DNA of 64,000 nucleotides from Marifrigoribacter sp965178585 (lineage in GTDB: Bacteria; Bacteroidota; Bacteroidia; Flavobacteriales; Flavobacteriaceae): contig OZ238267.1 of NCBI GenBank assembly GCA_965178585.1, forward strand, positions 2,790,001 to 2,854,000, given 5' to 3'. The notes beneath the pieces were generated by a model that was given only the letters and a program-made list of their open reading frames with translations, was not told where the DNA came from and ran no database searches. The position numbers and the translations under genes were made by a program. Positions 24,890 to 35,800 of the stretch are shown piece after piece (position 1 is the stretch's first letter; every line of letters begins with the position of its first letter).

Positions 24890-26359
24890 ATGGAAATCTA
24901 CGTTTTAAAATCCGCCTCGTGTATTGCAGCATTTTATATTTTCTATAAGTTGTTCTTAGAAAATGAAAACATGCATGTTTTTAAACGCTTTTACTTATTA
25001 GGAATGTTATTCGTTTCTTTTTTAATACCCTTACTCACTTTTACAACCTATGTAAATCAATCTGAAGCTATTTCCCCTGTATTATTTACAAATATTATTA
25101 CTGAAGACTCTAACAATAACTTCTTTCTTGAAATAGCACCTACTATTTTATGGTCTTTATACTTATTAGGTGTCTCCTTTTTTACTTTCAGGTTTGGAAA
25201 AAATCTGATTTCAATAGTATTAAAAATTAAAAGAAATCCAAAGCTAAACGTTCAATCACATATAAATGTATTATTACAAAAAGAGGTAATACCTCATACC
25301 TTTTTAAAGTATATTTTCCTTAATAAATCGAATTTCGAAGCAAAAGAAATTCCGGAAGAAGTGTTATTACACGAACAAACTCATGCCAACCAAAGACATA
25401 GTATTGACATACTATTAATAGAAGTTTTACAAATTATATTTTGGTTCAACCCTTTTATTTATTTAATCAAAAACAGCATTAAATTAAACCACGAATTTTT
25501 AGCAGATCAAGCCGTTTTATCAAGAGGAATAAATTCAAGACATTATCAAAACTTATTATTGTTGTTCTCATCAAAAACAACAACGCCAATTTTGGCAAAT
25601 TCAATCAATTATTCACTTATCAAAAAACGATTTACAATTATGAAAACAGAAACATCAAAAAGTAAAGTCTGGATTAGAAGCTTTTTACTATTACCTTTAG
25701 TAGCTATATTAATTTTCAGTTTTAGTACAATTGAAGAGGTAGAAAAAAACAAAGAAGATTCAATAGAAATAGACATTCAAGATGGAGCTACAAAAGCTCA
25801 AATTAATGAGTATAATAAATTAGCCAAATATTACAATGGTCTAGATCAATCCAATATGAGAATTAAAAAATCTGATGTTGACCGACTTAAATATTTATAC
25901 AATCTAATGTCAGAAAAACAACGAAAAAATGGGGAACCATTTCCAAATTTCCCTCCACTTCCTCCAAGTCCAGATAAAGCTCCGGAACCTATGAGAGTAA
26001 AAAAGGGTGTGAATGACAAAGATCCAAATGCTCCGCCACCTCCTCCAAAAGCACCGAAAGCGCCAAAAGTAGTTAAAGGTGTAAATGACACAAAAGCAAA
26101 CATACCTCCTCCACCTCCACCTCCAAAGGAACCTAAAGCTCCTAAAACTGTAAAAGATCCAATAAAAGAAATTGAAATATTAGCTGAAGAGGGTGCTCGA
26201 TTTTTGTTTTTTGATGGAGGTCCTCATCATAAAAATGGGATGGATATTTCTAAAGAAAAAGCCATAGAGATTTTGAAAAAATTTAATGGAGTAACTGTAA
26301 ACGTTAGGGATGACAATTACCTTTACAAAATTGTAGAAATTAGGTTAGAAGGTTGCTAG
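24890..26359 (+). CDS. M56 (BlaR1-like) sensor protease with proline-rich tail
   Basis: 489 residues. Membrane helices near 8-22, 35-55, 85-108 and 262-282; zinc protease motif H161-E162-x-x-H165 in HEQTHANQRHSID and the downstream acidic region NHEFLADQAVL. The C-terminal extracytoplasmic part has no penicillin-binding domain. Instead it contains two proline-rich blocks (PPPPPKAPKAPK and PPPPPPPKEPKAPK) each with a KGVND-like repeat. It probably senses envelope stress and triggers BlaI cleavage. The ligand is unknown. Confidence 0.88.
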   Translation: MEIYVLKSASCIAAFYIFYKLFLENENMHVFKRFYLLGMLFVSFLIPLLTFTTYVNQSEAISPVLFTNIITEDSNNNFFLEIAPTILWSLYLLGVSFFTFRFGKNLISIVLKIKRNPKLNVQSHINVLLQKEVIPHTFLKYIFLNKSNFEAKEIPEEVLLHEQTHANQRHSIDILLIEVLQIIFWFNPFIYLIKNSIKLNHEFLADQAVLSRGINSRHYQNLLLLFSSKTTTPILANSINYSLIKKRFTIMKTETSKSKVWIRSFLLLPLVAILIFSFSTIEEVEKNKEDSIEIDIQDGATKAQINEYNKLAKYYNGLDQSNMRIKKSDVDRLKYLYNLMSEKQRKNGEPFPNFPPLPPSPDKAPEPMRVKKGVNDKDPNAPPPPPKAPKAPKVVKGVNDTKANIPPPPPPPKEPKAPKTVKDPIKEIEILAEEGARFLFFDGGPHHKNGMDISKEKAIEILKKFNGVTVNVRDDNYLYKIVEIRLEGC

Positions 26360-26386
26360 CAAACAAAAAAATCACAAAATTATATG

Positions 26387-26413
26387 AAGCCTCAAATATT
26401 TGAGGCTTTTTTA
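26387..26413 (+). terminator. Rho-independent terminator after the BlaI/M56 operon
   Basis: AAGCCTCAAATATTTGAGGCTT (26387-26408) is a perfect palindrome followed by TTTT. Confidence 0.9.
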
Positions 26414-26471
26414 TGTAACATTATTTAATAAAAAGCGTTCTAATAGACTGTCAATCAAAATCAATCAATTT

Positions 26472-27575
26472 ATGTTACAACGTTTTTTTATTTTCTGTTC
26501 TGGTGCCGACACCGATATATTAGACACCTGCTCTTCAGGTGAAAAAACCAAATATGCTGGAATAGGTGCAACTGTATTTTTCACTGCACTTATGGCTTTT
26601 ATAGCTTCGGGATATGCTTTATATACTGTTTTCGATAATTATTTTTCCGCTATCTTTTTTGGTTTTATATGGGGCTTACTTATTTTTAACTTGGATCGAT
26701 TTATAGTTTCAACCATTAAAAAAAGAAATAGTTTTTTTGATGAACTTATACAAGCAACTCCTCGTCTTTTATTAGCGGTCATTATTGCTATTGTAATAGC
26801 AAAACCTTTGGAGTTAAAGATTTTTGAAAAGGAAATCAACCAAGTTTTATTGGAAGAGAAAAATGAAATGACTTTAGAAAATAAAGATCAATTAGCGCTA
26901 CAGTATACACCAGCTGTTAATGAATTACAGGCAGATATATCTAATCTCAAAAATGAAATTCAAGTAAAAGAAGCCGCTGTAGATACTTTATATGAAACTT
27001 ACATAGCCGAAGCTGAAGGTAGAAAAGGAACCGAATTATTAGGCAAAGGCCCTGTATATAAAGAAAAAAGAGAAAAACATGATGCTGCATTAGCAGAACT
27101 TCAAATATTGAAGGAAACAAATACAAATAAAATTAAATTAGCGGAAGAGCAAATAGTATCGATTAATAATAATTATCAATCAAAAGTAACCGAAACACAA
27201 CCTGTAATAGATGGTTTTGACGGACTTATGGCTCGTGTTAATGCACTTAACAAATTACCTTGGCTTCCTTCATTTTTTATTTTCTTATTATTTCTAGCCA
27301 TAGAAACCTCTCCAATTCTTGCTAAACTACTCTCACCAAAAGGAGTTTATGATATAAAATTAGAAACACAAGAGAACTCTATAAAAAGCTGGAATAAACA
27401 ACAAGCACATCAAAGAGACGTAATTTTACAAACAGATCTTCAAATTAATAATCGAGTTTATGAGGATATTGCAGATGAGCAAGAACTTTATAACTATAAA
27501 AGAAAAAAAGCTCGAGAAATTATGGAATTACAAGCAGACGCTTTCTACAAAAAACAAAAAAGTATTTTAGGTTAA
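26472..27575 (+). CDS. DUF4407 membrane protein
   Basis: 367 residues from ATG 26472 (MLQRFFIFCSGADTDIL); the longer frame from a TTG at 26400 starts inside the terminator. Helices at about 35-60, 65-85 and 100-120, a long periplasmic or cytoplasmic coiled coil (about 130-260, NELQADISNLKNEIQVKEAA), then a fourth helix near 272-292. GADTDILDTCSSGEKTKYAGIG is the DUF4407 signature. Function unknown. Confidence 0.88.
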   Translation: MLQRFFIFCSGADTDILDTCSSGEKTKYAGIGATVFFTALMAFIASGYALYTVFDNYFSAIFFGFIWGLLIFNLDRFIVSTIKKRNSFFDELIQATPRLLLAVIIAIVIAKPLELKIFEKEINQVLLEEKNEMTLENKDQLALQYTPAVNELQADISNLKNEIQVKEAAVDTLYETYIAEAEGRKGTELLGKGPVYKEKREKHDAALAELQILKETNTNKIKLAEEQIVSINNNYQSKVTETQPVIDGFDGLMARVNALNKLPWLPSFFIFLLFLAIETSPILAKLLSPKGVYDIKLETQENSIKSWNKQQAHQRDVILQTDLQINNRVYEDIADEQELYNYKRKKAREIMELQADAFYKKQKSILG

Positions 27576-27684
27576 TTATTTAATAGTTCTATCTTTACAA
27601 ATAACATAGCTTAAATTACTTATGGTAATCCGTTCTTGTTACAAAATATCATTTTAAGACTTTTTTGTCTTTTTATTGTGTTTT

Positions 27685-27728
27685 ATGACATAAGTCATCT
27701 TTTTTTTTTAGGTGTTATGTTACTTTTG
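27685..27728 (+). promoter_or_regulatory. CRP/FNR-like palindrome plus -7 box ahead of the cytochrome gene
   Basis: ATGAC-ATAA-GTCAT (27685-27698) is a perfect dyad with the N4 spacing of CRP/FNR-family sites. TACTTTTG (27721-27728) fits TAnnTTTG, and the start codon is 29 bases further. The dyad sits at about -40 relative to a start near 27735, the usual place for activation. A respiratory regulator is plausible given the cytochrome and NosY-like remnant behind it. Confidence 0.55.
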
Positions 27729-27757
27729 TCACTTAAATTAACACAAAAACAAAATAC

Positions 27758-28255
27758 ATGAAAAATCTACTTAAATTTTCACTACTGGTCATTTTCTCAA
27801 TTACAATTGCAAGTTGTGGTGGAGATGATAAAAAAGAAAAGAAAGAAAAAGTAAAAATTAGCACTTCTAAGAAAAAAGCTACCAAAAAAGAGGTAACTAA
27901 AAAAGAAGAAGCTACTTACGATCTTTCTAATAAAGGGATTGGCCCAATTAAATCCTTAGAATTTCCAGCTGAAATAGACCAAGCAATGGCTGACAATGGT
28001 GCTGCGGTGTTTAAGTCTAAATGTACAGCTTGTCACAAAATTGGAAAAAAATTCATCGGACCTGCTCCAAACGGAATATTTGAAAAAAGATCTCCAGAAT
28101 GGGTAATGAACATGATTTTAAATCCAGATGAAATGGTACAAAAAGATCCTGTTGCAAAAGCACTACTAATGGAATTTAATGGTTCTCCAATGGCTAATCA
28201 AAACCTTACTGAAGAAGAGGCAAGATCTGTTGTTGAATACTTTAGAACACTTTAA
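27758..28255 (+). CDS. Class I cytochrome c lipoprotein (nos-operon type)
   Basis: 165 residues. A lipobox (ITIASC, Cys20) is followed by a lysine/glutamate linker and a c-type domain with C89-x-x-C92-H93 (KCTACHKIG) and a distal ligand M145 in GSPMANQ. The end LTEEEARSVVEYFRTL is typical. The protein should carry electrons at the periplasmic face. In flavobacteria similar lipoprotein cytochromes often open the nitrous-oxide reductase operon, and here a NosY-like fragment follows directly; that link is from memory of family context. Confidence 0.85.
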   Translation: MKNLLKFSLLVIFSITIASCGGDDKKEKKEKVKISTSKKKATKKEVTKKEEATYDLSNKGIGPIKSLEFPAEIDQAMADNGAAVFKSKCTACHKIGKKFIGPAPNGIFEKRSPEWVMNMILNPDEMVQKDPVAKALLMEFNGSPMANQNLTEEEARSVVEYFRTL

Positions 28256-28655
28256 TATTAGGAAACTATTTTTAACCTTAATCTTTACGGCCTTAGCTTT
28301 TATAATTGCTTTATCAAATGAAAATAAAATAAAAGGATTTGGTTATGCTATCTTATTATGGCTCTTTTTGGCAGTTATCTATGATGGATTATTTTTAATG
28401 TCCCTAGTCTTTTTTGAAGATTACCCATTAGATAAATTTTCTTTGATTTCTACAATGTTTAACCCTATTGACCTGTCAAGAGTACTTATATTATTGAAGT
28501 TGGATATTTCAGCTTTATTAGGTTATACAGGAGCAGTCTTTCAAAAGTTTTTTGGAACTAATTTTGGGTTAATCATATCTTCCGTAGTACTAAGTTTATG
28601 GGTGATCATACCTGCTTATTTAATTAAGGTAAAGTCCAATAAAAAAGATTTTTAA
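28254..28655 (+). pseudogene. nosY: C-terminal half of a NosY-like ABC-2 permease
   Basis: About 133 residues remain, from NIRKLFLTLIFTALAFIIALS to the natural end KKDF. ENKIKGFGYAILLWLFLAVIYDG, then NPIDLSRVLILLKLDISALLGYTGAVF, closely follows the C-terminal half of NosY, the permease of the nitrous-oxide reductase maturation transporter (usual length about 260). No start or N-terminal helices are present; the homologous part begins at the stop codon of the cytochrome gene. This looks like a deletion that removed everything between the first and the last gene of a nos operon. Confidence 0.6.
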
Positions 28656-28798
28656 TTAGAAAGTCATACTTTTATTTGAGCAGCTATTTCTTATTGAGTA
28701 AATAAGTTAAGTGATACTATATTATCCAAGATTAGTCTAATTTTAATTAATAAGAAGTAATTATTAATTTCTTATGATAGAATCCTTATTTTTAGCTA

Positions 28799-29758
28799 AT
28801 GGATGATATCAATTTAATTAACAATCATTTTATTGAAAATAATACTCAATTTTTAAATCTTATTGAGGAATTAAAAAATGGTTTTTCATCAAAAGAAATT
28901 TTAGTTCCACAACGTCATCATCATGACTTTCCTAATCCTTCAGTAAGTAATGATTCTACATTATTATTAATGCCAGCATGGAATCCAAGTAAAGAATCAG
29001 GAGTAAAGATTGTAACCGTCAGTCCAGAAAATGGGCAATTTAATTTACCTTCAATAAATGGGACCTACATTTATTTAGATGCAGAAAAGGGTACCATCAA
29101 AGCAATACTAGACGCTAAAAGTTTAACAGCAAAAAGGACAGCTGCCTCATCCGCTCTGGCATCATCTTTTCTTTCAAATAAAGACTCTAAATCTCTATTA
29201 ATGATAGGTACTGGTGCATTATCTGTCAATCTTATAAATGCGCATGCTTCAGTAAGACCAATAGAAAATGTTTTTGTATGGGGAAGAAATTTTGATAAAG
29301 CAAAAGAAGTTGCATCAAAACTAAAAAGCGAAAAATATTCAATTCAGCCAATTAAAACTATTGAAGAGAAAATAAATAAAGTCGATATTATTAGCACAGC
29401 TACCTTATCAAAAACACCTCTTGTTTTAGGTCATCAAATAAAGGAAGGACAACACATAGATTTAGTTGGTGCTTATAAAACTGATATGCGAGAAGCAGAT
29501 GATGAGATTATTATAAGAGCTTCCGTTTATGTAGACACCTATCAAGGAGGGTTAAAGGAAAGTGGAGATATTGTTATTCCTTTAGAAAAAGGAATTATTA
29601 ATAAAAATGACATTAAAGCAGATCTTTTTGAACTTTGTTCAGGTAATAAAAAAGGTAGAATTAACTCAAATGAAATTACAGTATTTAAATCTGTAGGCCA
29701 TGCACTAGAAGATTTAATTGCGGCAAAATATTTTTACAATCAATTTATAAATGAATAA
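28799..29758 (+). CDS. Ornithine cyclodeaminase-family pyrroline-2-carboxylate reductase (probable)
   Basis: 319 residues. The family signs are LTAKRTAASSALASSFL, the Rossmann loop LMIGTGALSVNLINAH, VWGRNFDKAKEVA and IDLVGAYKTDMREADDE. Members next to proline-racemase-family dehydratases reduce delta1-pyrroline-2-carboxylate to L-proline with NAD(P)H. The next gene overlaps by 8 bases and is such a dehydratase, which favours this role over a true ornithine cyclodeaminase. First gene of the plus-strand operon. Confidence 0.82.
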   Translation: MDDINLINNHFIENNTQFLNLIEELKNGFSSKEILVPQRHHHDFPNPSVSNDSTLLLMPAWNPSKESGVKIVTVSPENGQFNLPSINGTYIYLDAEKGTIKAILDAKSLTAKRTAASSALASSFLSNKDSKSLLMIGTGALSVNLINAHASVRPIENVFVWGRNFDKAKEVASKLKSEKYSIQPIKTIEEKINKVDIISTATLSKTPLVLGHQIKEGQHIDLVGAYKTDMREADDEIIIRASVYVDTYQGGLKESGDIVIPLEKGIINKNDIKADLFELCSGNKKGRINSNEITVFKSVGHALEDLIAAKYFYNQFINE

Positions 29759-30818
29759 CACCTATCAATACATCATACAAAACACTCAATTTGAACCACA
29801 AAAGGATTGGTTACAAATAAAGACCATTGATATGCATACCGGAGGAGAACCATTACGTGTTATCTTGGGTGGATTTCCTGAACTAAAAGGTAATTCTGTT
29901 TTAGAATATAGACAATATTGTAAAAATAATTTTGATTATTTACGTACTTCATTAATGTTCGAACCAAGAGGTCACGCAGATATGTATGGTTGTATTTTAG
30001 TACCACCAAATGACGATGATGGAGATTTTGGAATTTTGTTTTTACATAACGAAGGCTATTCTACTATGTGTGGTCATGCCATTATAGCTATTTCAACTTT
30101 GGCAATCGAAATGAATTGGATAGAAGTAAAAGAAGGTGATAATGAATTGAAAATTGATGCTCCTTGTGGTAGGATTACTTCCTATGCTCAAGTAAAAAAC
30201 GGAATTGTAACTGGAGTTAGATTTCATTGTGTACCAAGTTTTGTTGCTGGGTTAGATAAAACAGTTAATGTTCCTAGCCTAGGCAATGTAACTTACGACC
30301 TTGCTTATGGTGGGGCTTTCTACGCTTATGTAGATTTAGCTAAAAATAATTTTAATTTCGATTTAAAAACTGAATCGTATACCGATTTAATAAAATATGG
30401 AATGGATATAAAGCATGCGGTTATGAAATCGGATGAATCTATTAAACATCCAGAAGAAGGAGATTTAAGCTTTTTGTATGGAACTATTTTTATTGATAAT
30501 AACCAACAAGAGTCTGGAGCTGACAGTCGTAATGTCTGCATTTTTGCTGAAGGAGAAGTAGATAGATGTCCAACGGGTTCCGGAGTTTCTGGGCGAATGG
30601 CAATTCATAAAGCAAGAAAAGAAATCGATTATGGAGAACATATGAACATTGAGAGTATTACAGGATCTGTTTTTAAAGGATCTATTATTTCTGAAGAAGA
30701 TTTTGGCCCCTATAAAGCTGTAGTTCCTCAAGTGGAAGGAACTGCATATATTACAGGAATGCATACTTTTATAATTGATCCTAAGGATCCAATGAAAAAC
30801 GGGTTTATCCTTCGATGA
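29751..30818 (+). CDS. trans-3-hydroxy-L-proline dehydratase (proline racemase family)
   Basis: 355 residues. MHTGGEPLRV at the N-terminus and the two active-site regions of the proline racemase family are present. The first has C107 in TMCGHAII, the second T275 in DRCPTGSGVSG instead of the second cysteine. The Cys/Thr pair is the known mark of trans-3-hydroxy-L-proline dehydratases, which form delta1-pyrroline-2-carboxylate. It overlaps the preceding reductase gene by 8 bases and the following lipoprotein gene by 4 (ATGA), so they are translationally coupled. Confidence 0.88.
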   Translation: MNNTYQYIIQNTQFEPQKDWLQIKTIDMHTGGEPLRVILGGFPELKGNSVLEYRQYCKNNFDYLRTSLMFEPRGHADMYGCILVPPNDDDGDFGILFLHNEGYSTMCGHAIIAISTLAIEMNWIEVKEGDNELKIDAPCGRITSYAQVKNGIVTGVRFHCVPSFVAGLDKTVNVPSLGNVTYDLAYGGAFYAYVDLAKNNFNFDLKTESYTDLIKYGMDIKHAVMKSDESIKHPEEGDLSFLYGTIFIDNNQQESGADSRNVCIFAEGEVDRCPTGSGVSGRMAIHKARKEIDYGEHMNIESITGSVFKGSIISEEDFGPYKAVVPQVEGTAYITGMHTFIIDPKDPMKNGFILR

Positions 30819-32827
30819 AAAAACTTATATTCATATTAATTATATCTGCCATTTTTAGTTGCAAGACTGAAACGGAAATAAAAGAAATTCAAGATTTTTC
30901 TTTTCTGAATTATAGCGAGAATATCTTAGACTATCGAGTTTCCCCAAAAGATTCCGCTGACAAATCTGGTTTAATGTATTCAGATCAAGGGGCTTGGTTT
31001 GCTTATAGTATACCAGATACCTCATCAGATTATTTAGGTTTTTCAGGACCTTTTTTAATGACGCAACAAAATGGAATATGGAGCAGTAATTCTTTAACTC
31101 ATTTAAACTTATATAATGATCAAAATATTTCTGTGTTTAACAAAGAAAATCTTAATTTTTCACAAAAAAATACTTCAGCTCAATTAAAACAAACTTTAAA
31201 AAACGATAAACTATTTCTTTCTCAAGAACTTGTTTTTTTATCAGGCCATACATGTTTGCAAAGGTTTAGAATAACTAATATTTCTAATGAAACAATTTCT
31301 TTACATCCCTTTATCAGTGGAGAATTATTCGATAATAATATTTCTATTTCAACAGAAAAAGAACCCATCGTTTTAACTTCTACTAAATCTTCTGCAGTTG
31401 GTTATGTTAAAATATTAGGAGAATCTATTTCAACTAAGAGCGACTATTTTTTTTACAATTCTAAATTGAAAACGCTCTCATTAAACCCCAATGAAACTAA
31501 GGAATACATTATTTCTCAAACCTTTATTTTTCCTGAATATTCTTGGGAAGATGAAAAAGCATTAATTAAAAAATCAAATTTTGATTCTGTGCTAGATGCG
31601 AGAAAAGCAGAAAAAAACGCAGAACTAAAATCCTTGATTTCAAACAAAAGAAAACAATTTTCAGATAGTATTTATTCCGAAGTATTAGCGAAAGCACAAC
31701 TTACGCTACAAAATAATTGGCGAATTCCCGCTGGAGAAATTAAACACGAAGGTTTATTTCCAAGCTATCATTATAAGTGGTTCAATGGATTTTGGTCTTG
31801 GGATTCCTGGAAACATGCAGCAGGTTTATCTTATTACAATACTGAATTGGCCAAAAAGCAAATGAAATTGATGTTCGAATTTCAGAATGAAGATGGTTTT
31901 GTTGCTGATTGTGTTTTTAGAGATACCCTTATTGAACAACACAATTACCGAGACACCAAACCTCCTTTATCTGCATGGGCAGTATCTAAAATTTTTGATA
32001 AAGATCAAGATCTAGAATTTGTAAAACACATGTATCCCAAACTGAAAAAATATCACGAATGGTGGTATTTAAAAAGAGATTATGATCAAGATGGGTTATG
32101 TGAATATGGTTCCACCGATGGTAGTTTGATAGCAGCAAAATGGGAAAGTGGTATGGATAATGCCATCCGATTTGATAATTCAAAAATCCTTAATAATTCA
32201 GAAGGTGCTTATTCATTAAATCAAGAAAGTGTTGATTTAAATGCTTATCTCTTTGCAGAAAAAATCTACCTTTCTGAGCTTGCAAAAGCACTTCAAAAAA
32301 CAGATGATGCAAATCAATTTAAAAATGAAGCTGAAGAATTAAAATTAAAAATTCAATCGCAATTTTACGATACCATAGATGGTTGGTTCTATGATACTAA
32401 TTTAGAAGGAAATAAATTCATTAAGGGAGAAGGTAGTGAAGGTTGGACTGCATTATGGGCGAAAGCAGCAAGTCAAGAACAAGCAGAAGGAGTTAAAAAC
32501 AAGATGATGAACCCAAAAAAATTCTATACCAAAGTTCCATTCCAAACTATGAGTGCAGATCACGAAAAATTTAATCCCTTAAAAGGATATTGGAGAGGTC
32601 CAAATTGGCTAGACCAAGCTTATTTTGGAGTAAAAGGATTACGGAATTATGGATTTAACAATGAGGCAGATAAAGCAACCGTTCAAATATTAGAAGGTGC
32701 TGAAGGTGTTCTTGGTAAAGGAAAATCAATAAGAGAAAATTACCATCCTCTAACGGGAGAAGGATTAAATGCACAGAATTTTAGTTGGAGTGCAGCTCAC
32801 ATTATCATGCTTTTAATGAAAGATTAA
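30815..32827 (+). CDS. GH63-family alpha-glucosidase-like lipoprotein
   Basis: 670 residues. The lipobox AIFSC (Cys16) predicts anchoring in the envelope. An N-terminal beta-sandwich (about 25-260) precedes an (alpha/alpha)6 barrel: WFNGFWSWDSWKHAAGL (D330), KWESGMDNAIRFD (candidate acid D448) and RENYHPLTGEGLNAQNFSWS (candidate base E641). GH63 includes alpha-1,2-glucosidases (processing glucosidase I) and mannosylglycerate hydrolases. The collagen disaccharide is Glc-alpha-1,2-Gal on hydroxylysine, and the next gene is a hydroxylysine-type kinase/lyase; removing that glucose is therefore a reasonable but unproven role. Confidence 0.8.
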   Translation: MKKLIFILIISAIFSCKTETEIKEIQDFSFLNYSENILDYRVSPKDSADKSGLMYSDQGAWFAYSIPDTSSDYLGFSGPFLMTQQNGIWSSNSLTHLNLYNDQNISVFNKENLNFSQKNTSAQLKQTLKNDKLFLSQELVFLSGHTCLQRFRITNISNETISLHPFISGELFDNNISISTEKEPIVLTSTKSSAVGYVKILGESISTKSDYFFYNSKLKTLSLNPNETKEYIISQTFIFPEYSWEDEKALIKKSNFDSVLDARKAEKNAELKSLISNKRKQFSDSIYSEVLAKAQLTLQNNWRIPAGEIKHEGLFPSYHYKWFNGFWSWDSWKHAAGLSYYNTELAKKQMKLMFEFQNEDGFVADCVFRDTLIEQHNYRDTKPPLSAWAVSKIFDKDQDLEFVKHMYPKLKKYHEWWYLKRDYDQDGLCEYGSTDGSLIAAKWESGMDNAIRFDNSKILNNSEGAYSLNQESVDLNAYLFAEKIYLSELAKALQKTDDANQFKNEAEELKLKIQSQFYDTIDGWFYDTNLEGNKFIKGEGSEGWTALWAKAASQEQAEGVKNKMMNPKKFYTKVPFQTMSADHEKFNPLKGYWRGPNWLDQAYFGVKGLRNYGFNNEADKATVQILEGAEGVLGKGKSIRENYHPLTGEGLNAQNFSWSAAHIIMLLMKD

Positions 32828-35800
32828 ATGAATTACAACACTATTAAAATAACCCCAGAACAAGCTGAAAAGATTCTTTTAGATCTATACGGAATTAAAG
32901 GAAAAGCATCTCCATTACCTGGCTATATCGATTTTAATTTCAGAATAAAAATTGAAAATAAAGAAGGTTATATACTGAAAATTTCACGACCAAAAGAAAA
33001 TAAAAACTATTTAGATTATCAGCAGCAATTATTACAATCTATCAATAAGAATGACAAAAATCTTATTGCTCCAAAAGTTATTTTTGATAAGAATAACAAT
33101 TCCATTTCAGAAATAATTGATGATAATGGTAACATAAGATTTGTACGAATGCTATCATGGATATCTGGTAGAGTATGGAGTTCTGTTAATCCACAACTAG
33201 AAGACTTCCGTTTTAGTTTAGGTGAACAATGCGGGCTATTGACAAAGGCTCTACAAGGTTTTGATCATCCAGAAGCCCATTATAATTTTGAATGGGATAT
33301 TGCCCAATCGCTTTGGACAAAACAACAGCTTCATTTATTTTCAGATCAAAAAAAAGAGATACTATCCCATTTTCAAAACCTATTTGAAACTTCTCATTCC
33401 TCCTATAAAAATCTTAGGAAAAGTATTGTTCATAATGATCCCAATGATAATAACATCATTGTTTCTTCAAGTCTTAGAAAACCAAAAGCAATAGCTGCTA
33501 TCGATTATGGAGACGCTATTTATACGCAAATCATTAATGATCTTGCAATACTTTGTGCTTATGGCGCTTTTGGGCACCAAGATCCATTAAATGCATTACT
33601 TGATTTAGTAAAAGGGTATCATTCAAAATTTCCTCTAGAAGAGAAAGAATTATCGCATTTATACAGTGCTATTGCTATGCGCTTAGTAATAATCGTTACC
33701 AGAGCGGCAATGAGTAAAATTGAAGAACCTGATAATGAATATTTATGGATAAGTGAAAAGCCTGCTTGGGAGGTACTAAATAAATGGTTTGAAATTTCTC
33801 CAGAATTTGCACATTATAGTTTTAGAGAAGCTTGTGGTTATATTTCACATCCAAAAGAACAGGAATTTAAAAATTGGGCTTTAAATCAATCGTTTCAACT
33901 ATCTGAACTATTTCCATCTATTCAAAAAGATGAAGTTTCTCACATCGATTTAAGTGTTTCCAGCAAATGGATGGGACACGAAAAAGAATTCAATAACTTA
34001 GATTTATTTCAGTTTAAAATTGAACAATTTCAGAAAACAGTTCCTAATAAAATAATAGCAGGTGGTTATTTAGAACCCAGACCCATTTATACTTCTTCAG
34101 CATATGACCGGATTGGGAATAATGGAAGAGAAAGTAGAAGTATTCATTTAGGAATTGATTTTTGGTTACCTTCAAACACTCCAGTTCATGCAATCCTCGA
34201 AGGTGAAGTTATTACTGCTGTAAATGATGCTGGAGACAAAGAATATGGCGGCTTAGTAATTTTAAAACATCAAACTAAAGAGATTGTTTTTTATACCCTT
34301 TACGGACATTTAAATGTAAAAAGCGCTACGAAAAACAAAGTGGGTGATATTATTAAAAAAGGAGGAATAATTGGTGTCCTAGGTAATTTCCCTGAAAATG
34401 GAAATTGGGCGCCTCATCTACATTTTCAAGTGATGCTTTCTTTGCTAAATTATAAAGTTGATTATCCAGGTGTAGCTTATTTTTCTGAAATTAACGTTTG
34501 GAAAAGCATCTGTCCAGATCCTAATTTATTTTTTAAAAGTAAAGCACTTCAAATAATAGAAAAAACAAGTAAAAACGATCTTATTAATTACCGTAAAACA
34601 CACTTAGGGAAAAGCTTAAGCCTTCAGTATAAAATTCCCATTGAAATGGTTCGTGGTGCAGGAATTTATTTAATGGATTCCTTAGGCAGAAAATATCTTG
34701 ACACGGTAAATAATGTAGGTCATGTAGGTCATGAGAATTATCAGGTAGTAAAAGCGGGACAGGAACAAATGGCGCTCATCAATACTAATTCTCGTTATTT
34801 ACACGAAAACATTAATGAGTTAACCAAAGAATTAATTGAAACATTACCACCAGAATTAAATGTACTCCATTTTGTAAATTCAGGAAGTGAAGCAAATGAG
34901 TTAGCTATTAGAATGGCGAAGGCTTATAATGGAGAACGAGACATCATTGCTTCAGAGGTAGGATATCATGGAAATTCAAATATGTGTATTGACATTAGCT
35001 CTTATAAATTCGATGGAAAAGGTGGAAAAGGAGCTCCAGAGCACACGCATATATTTCCTTTACCAGATGCATTTAGAGGAAAATATAGAGGAGAAAACAC
35101 TGCTGATGATTATGCGAAAGAAGTTAAAAAACAAATTGAGGTTATACAGCATAAAGGAAGAAATGTAGGAGGATTTATTATCGAACCTATTATAAGTTGT
35201 GGTGGACAAATCGAATTACCAGATGGATTTTTAAACAAAGCTTATCAATTAATACGAAACACAGGTGGAATTTGTATTTCAGATGAAGTTCAAACAGGTT
35301 GTGGACGTATGGGAAAAACCTTTTGGGGATTTCAATTACATAATGTAGTTCCAGATATAGTCACCATAGGTAAACCGTTAGGAAATGGGCATCCAATTGC
35401 TGCAGTTGCCTGCACTCAAGAAGTAGCCAACCGATTTTCAAACGGTATGGAATACTTCAATACCTTTGGAGGAAATCCTGTTTCATGTGCTATCGGAGCT
35501 GAAGTGATTCGTGTCGTAAAACGTGAAAAACTACAAGAAAACGCATTACAAGTAGGTGAATTTTTAAAGTCTGAATTGAAGGAACTTTCCAAAGTATTTC
35601 CAGTTATTGGTGATGTTCGAGGGCAAGGATTGTTTCTAGGAATTGAATTAGTAGATAAAAATTTAAACCCTTTAGAATCACAAACTAGTTATCTTGCTAA
35701 CAGAATGAAAGATCACGGAATTTTAATGAGTACCGATGGTCCCGATCATAATGTTTTAAAGATTAAACCTCCCATTATATTTTCAAAAAAAAACGCTGAA

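Noticed and set aside
25930..26150. Proline-codon repeats as a possible tandem repeat locus or CRISPR-like array
   Set aside because: The repeats are imperfect, in frame and explained by the proline-rich tail of the M56 protein.
26400..26471. Extended N-terminus of the DUF4407 protein
   Set aside because: The start would fall in the terminator hairpin of the preceding operon; ATG 26472 gives the usual family start.
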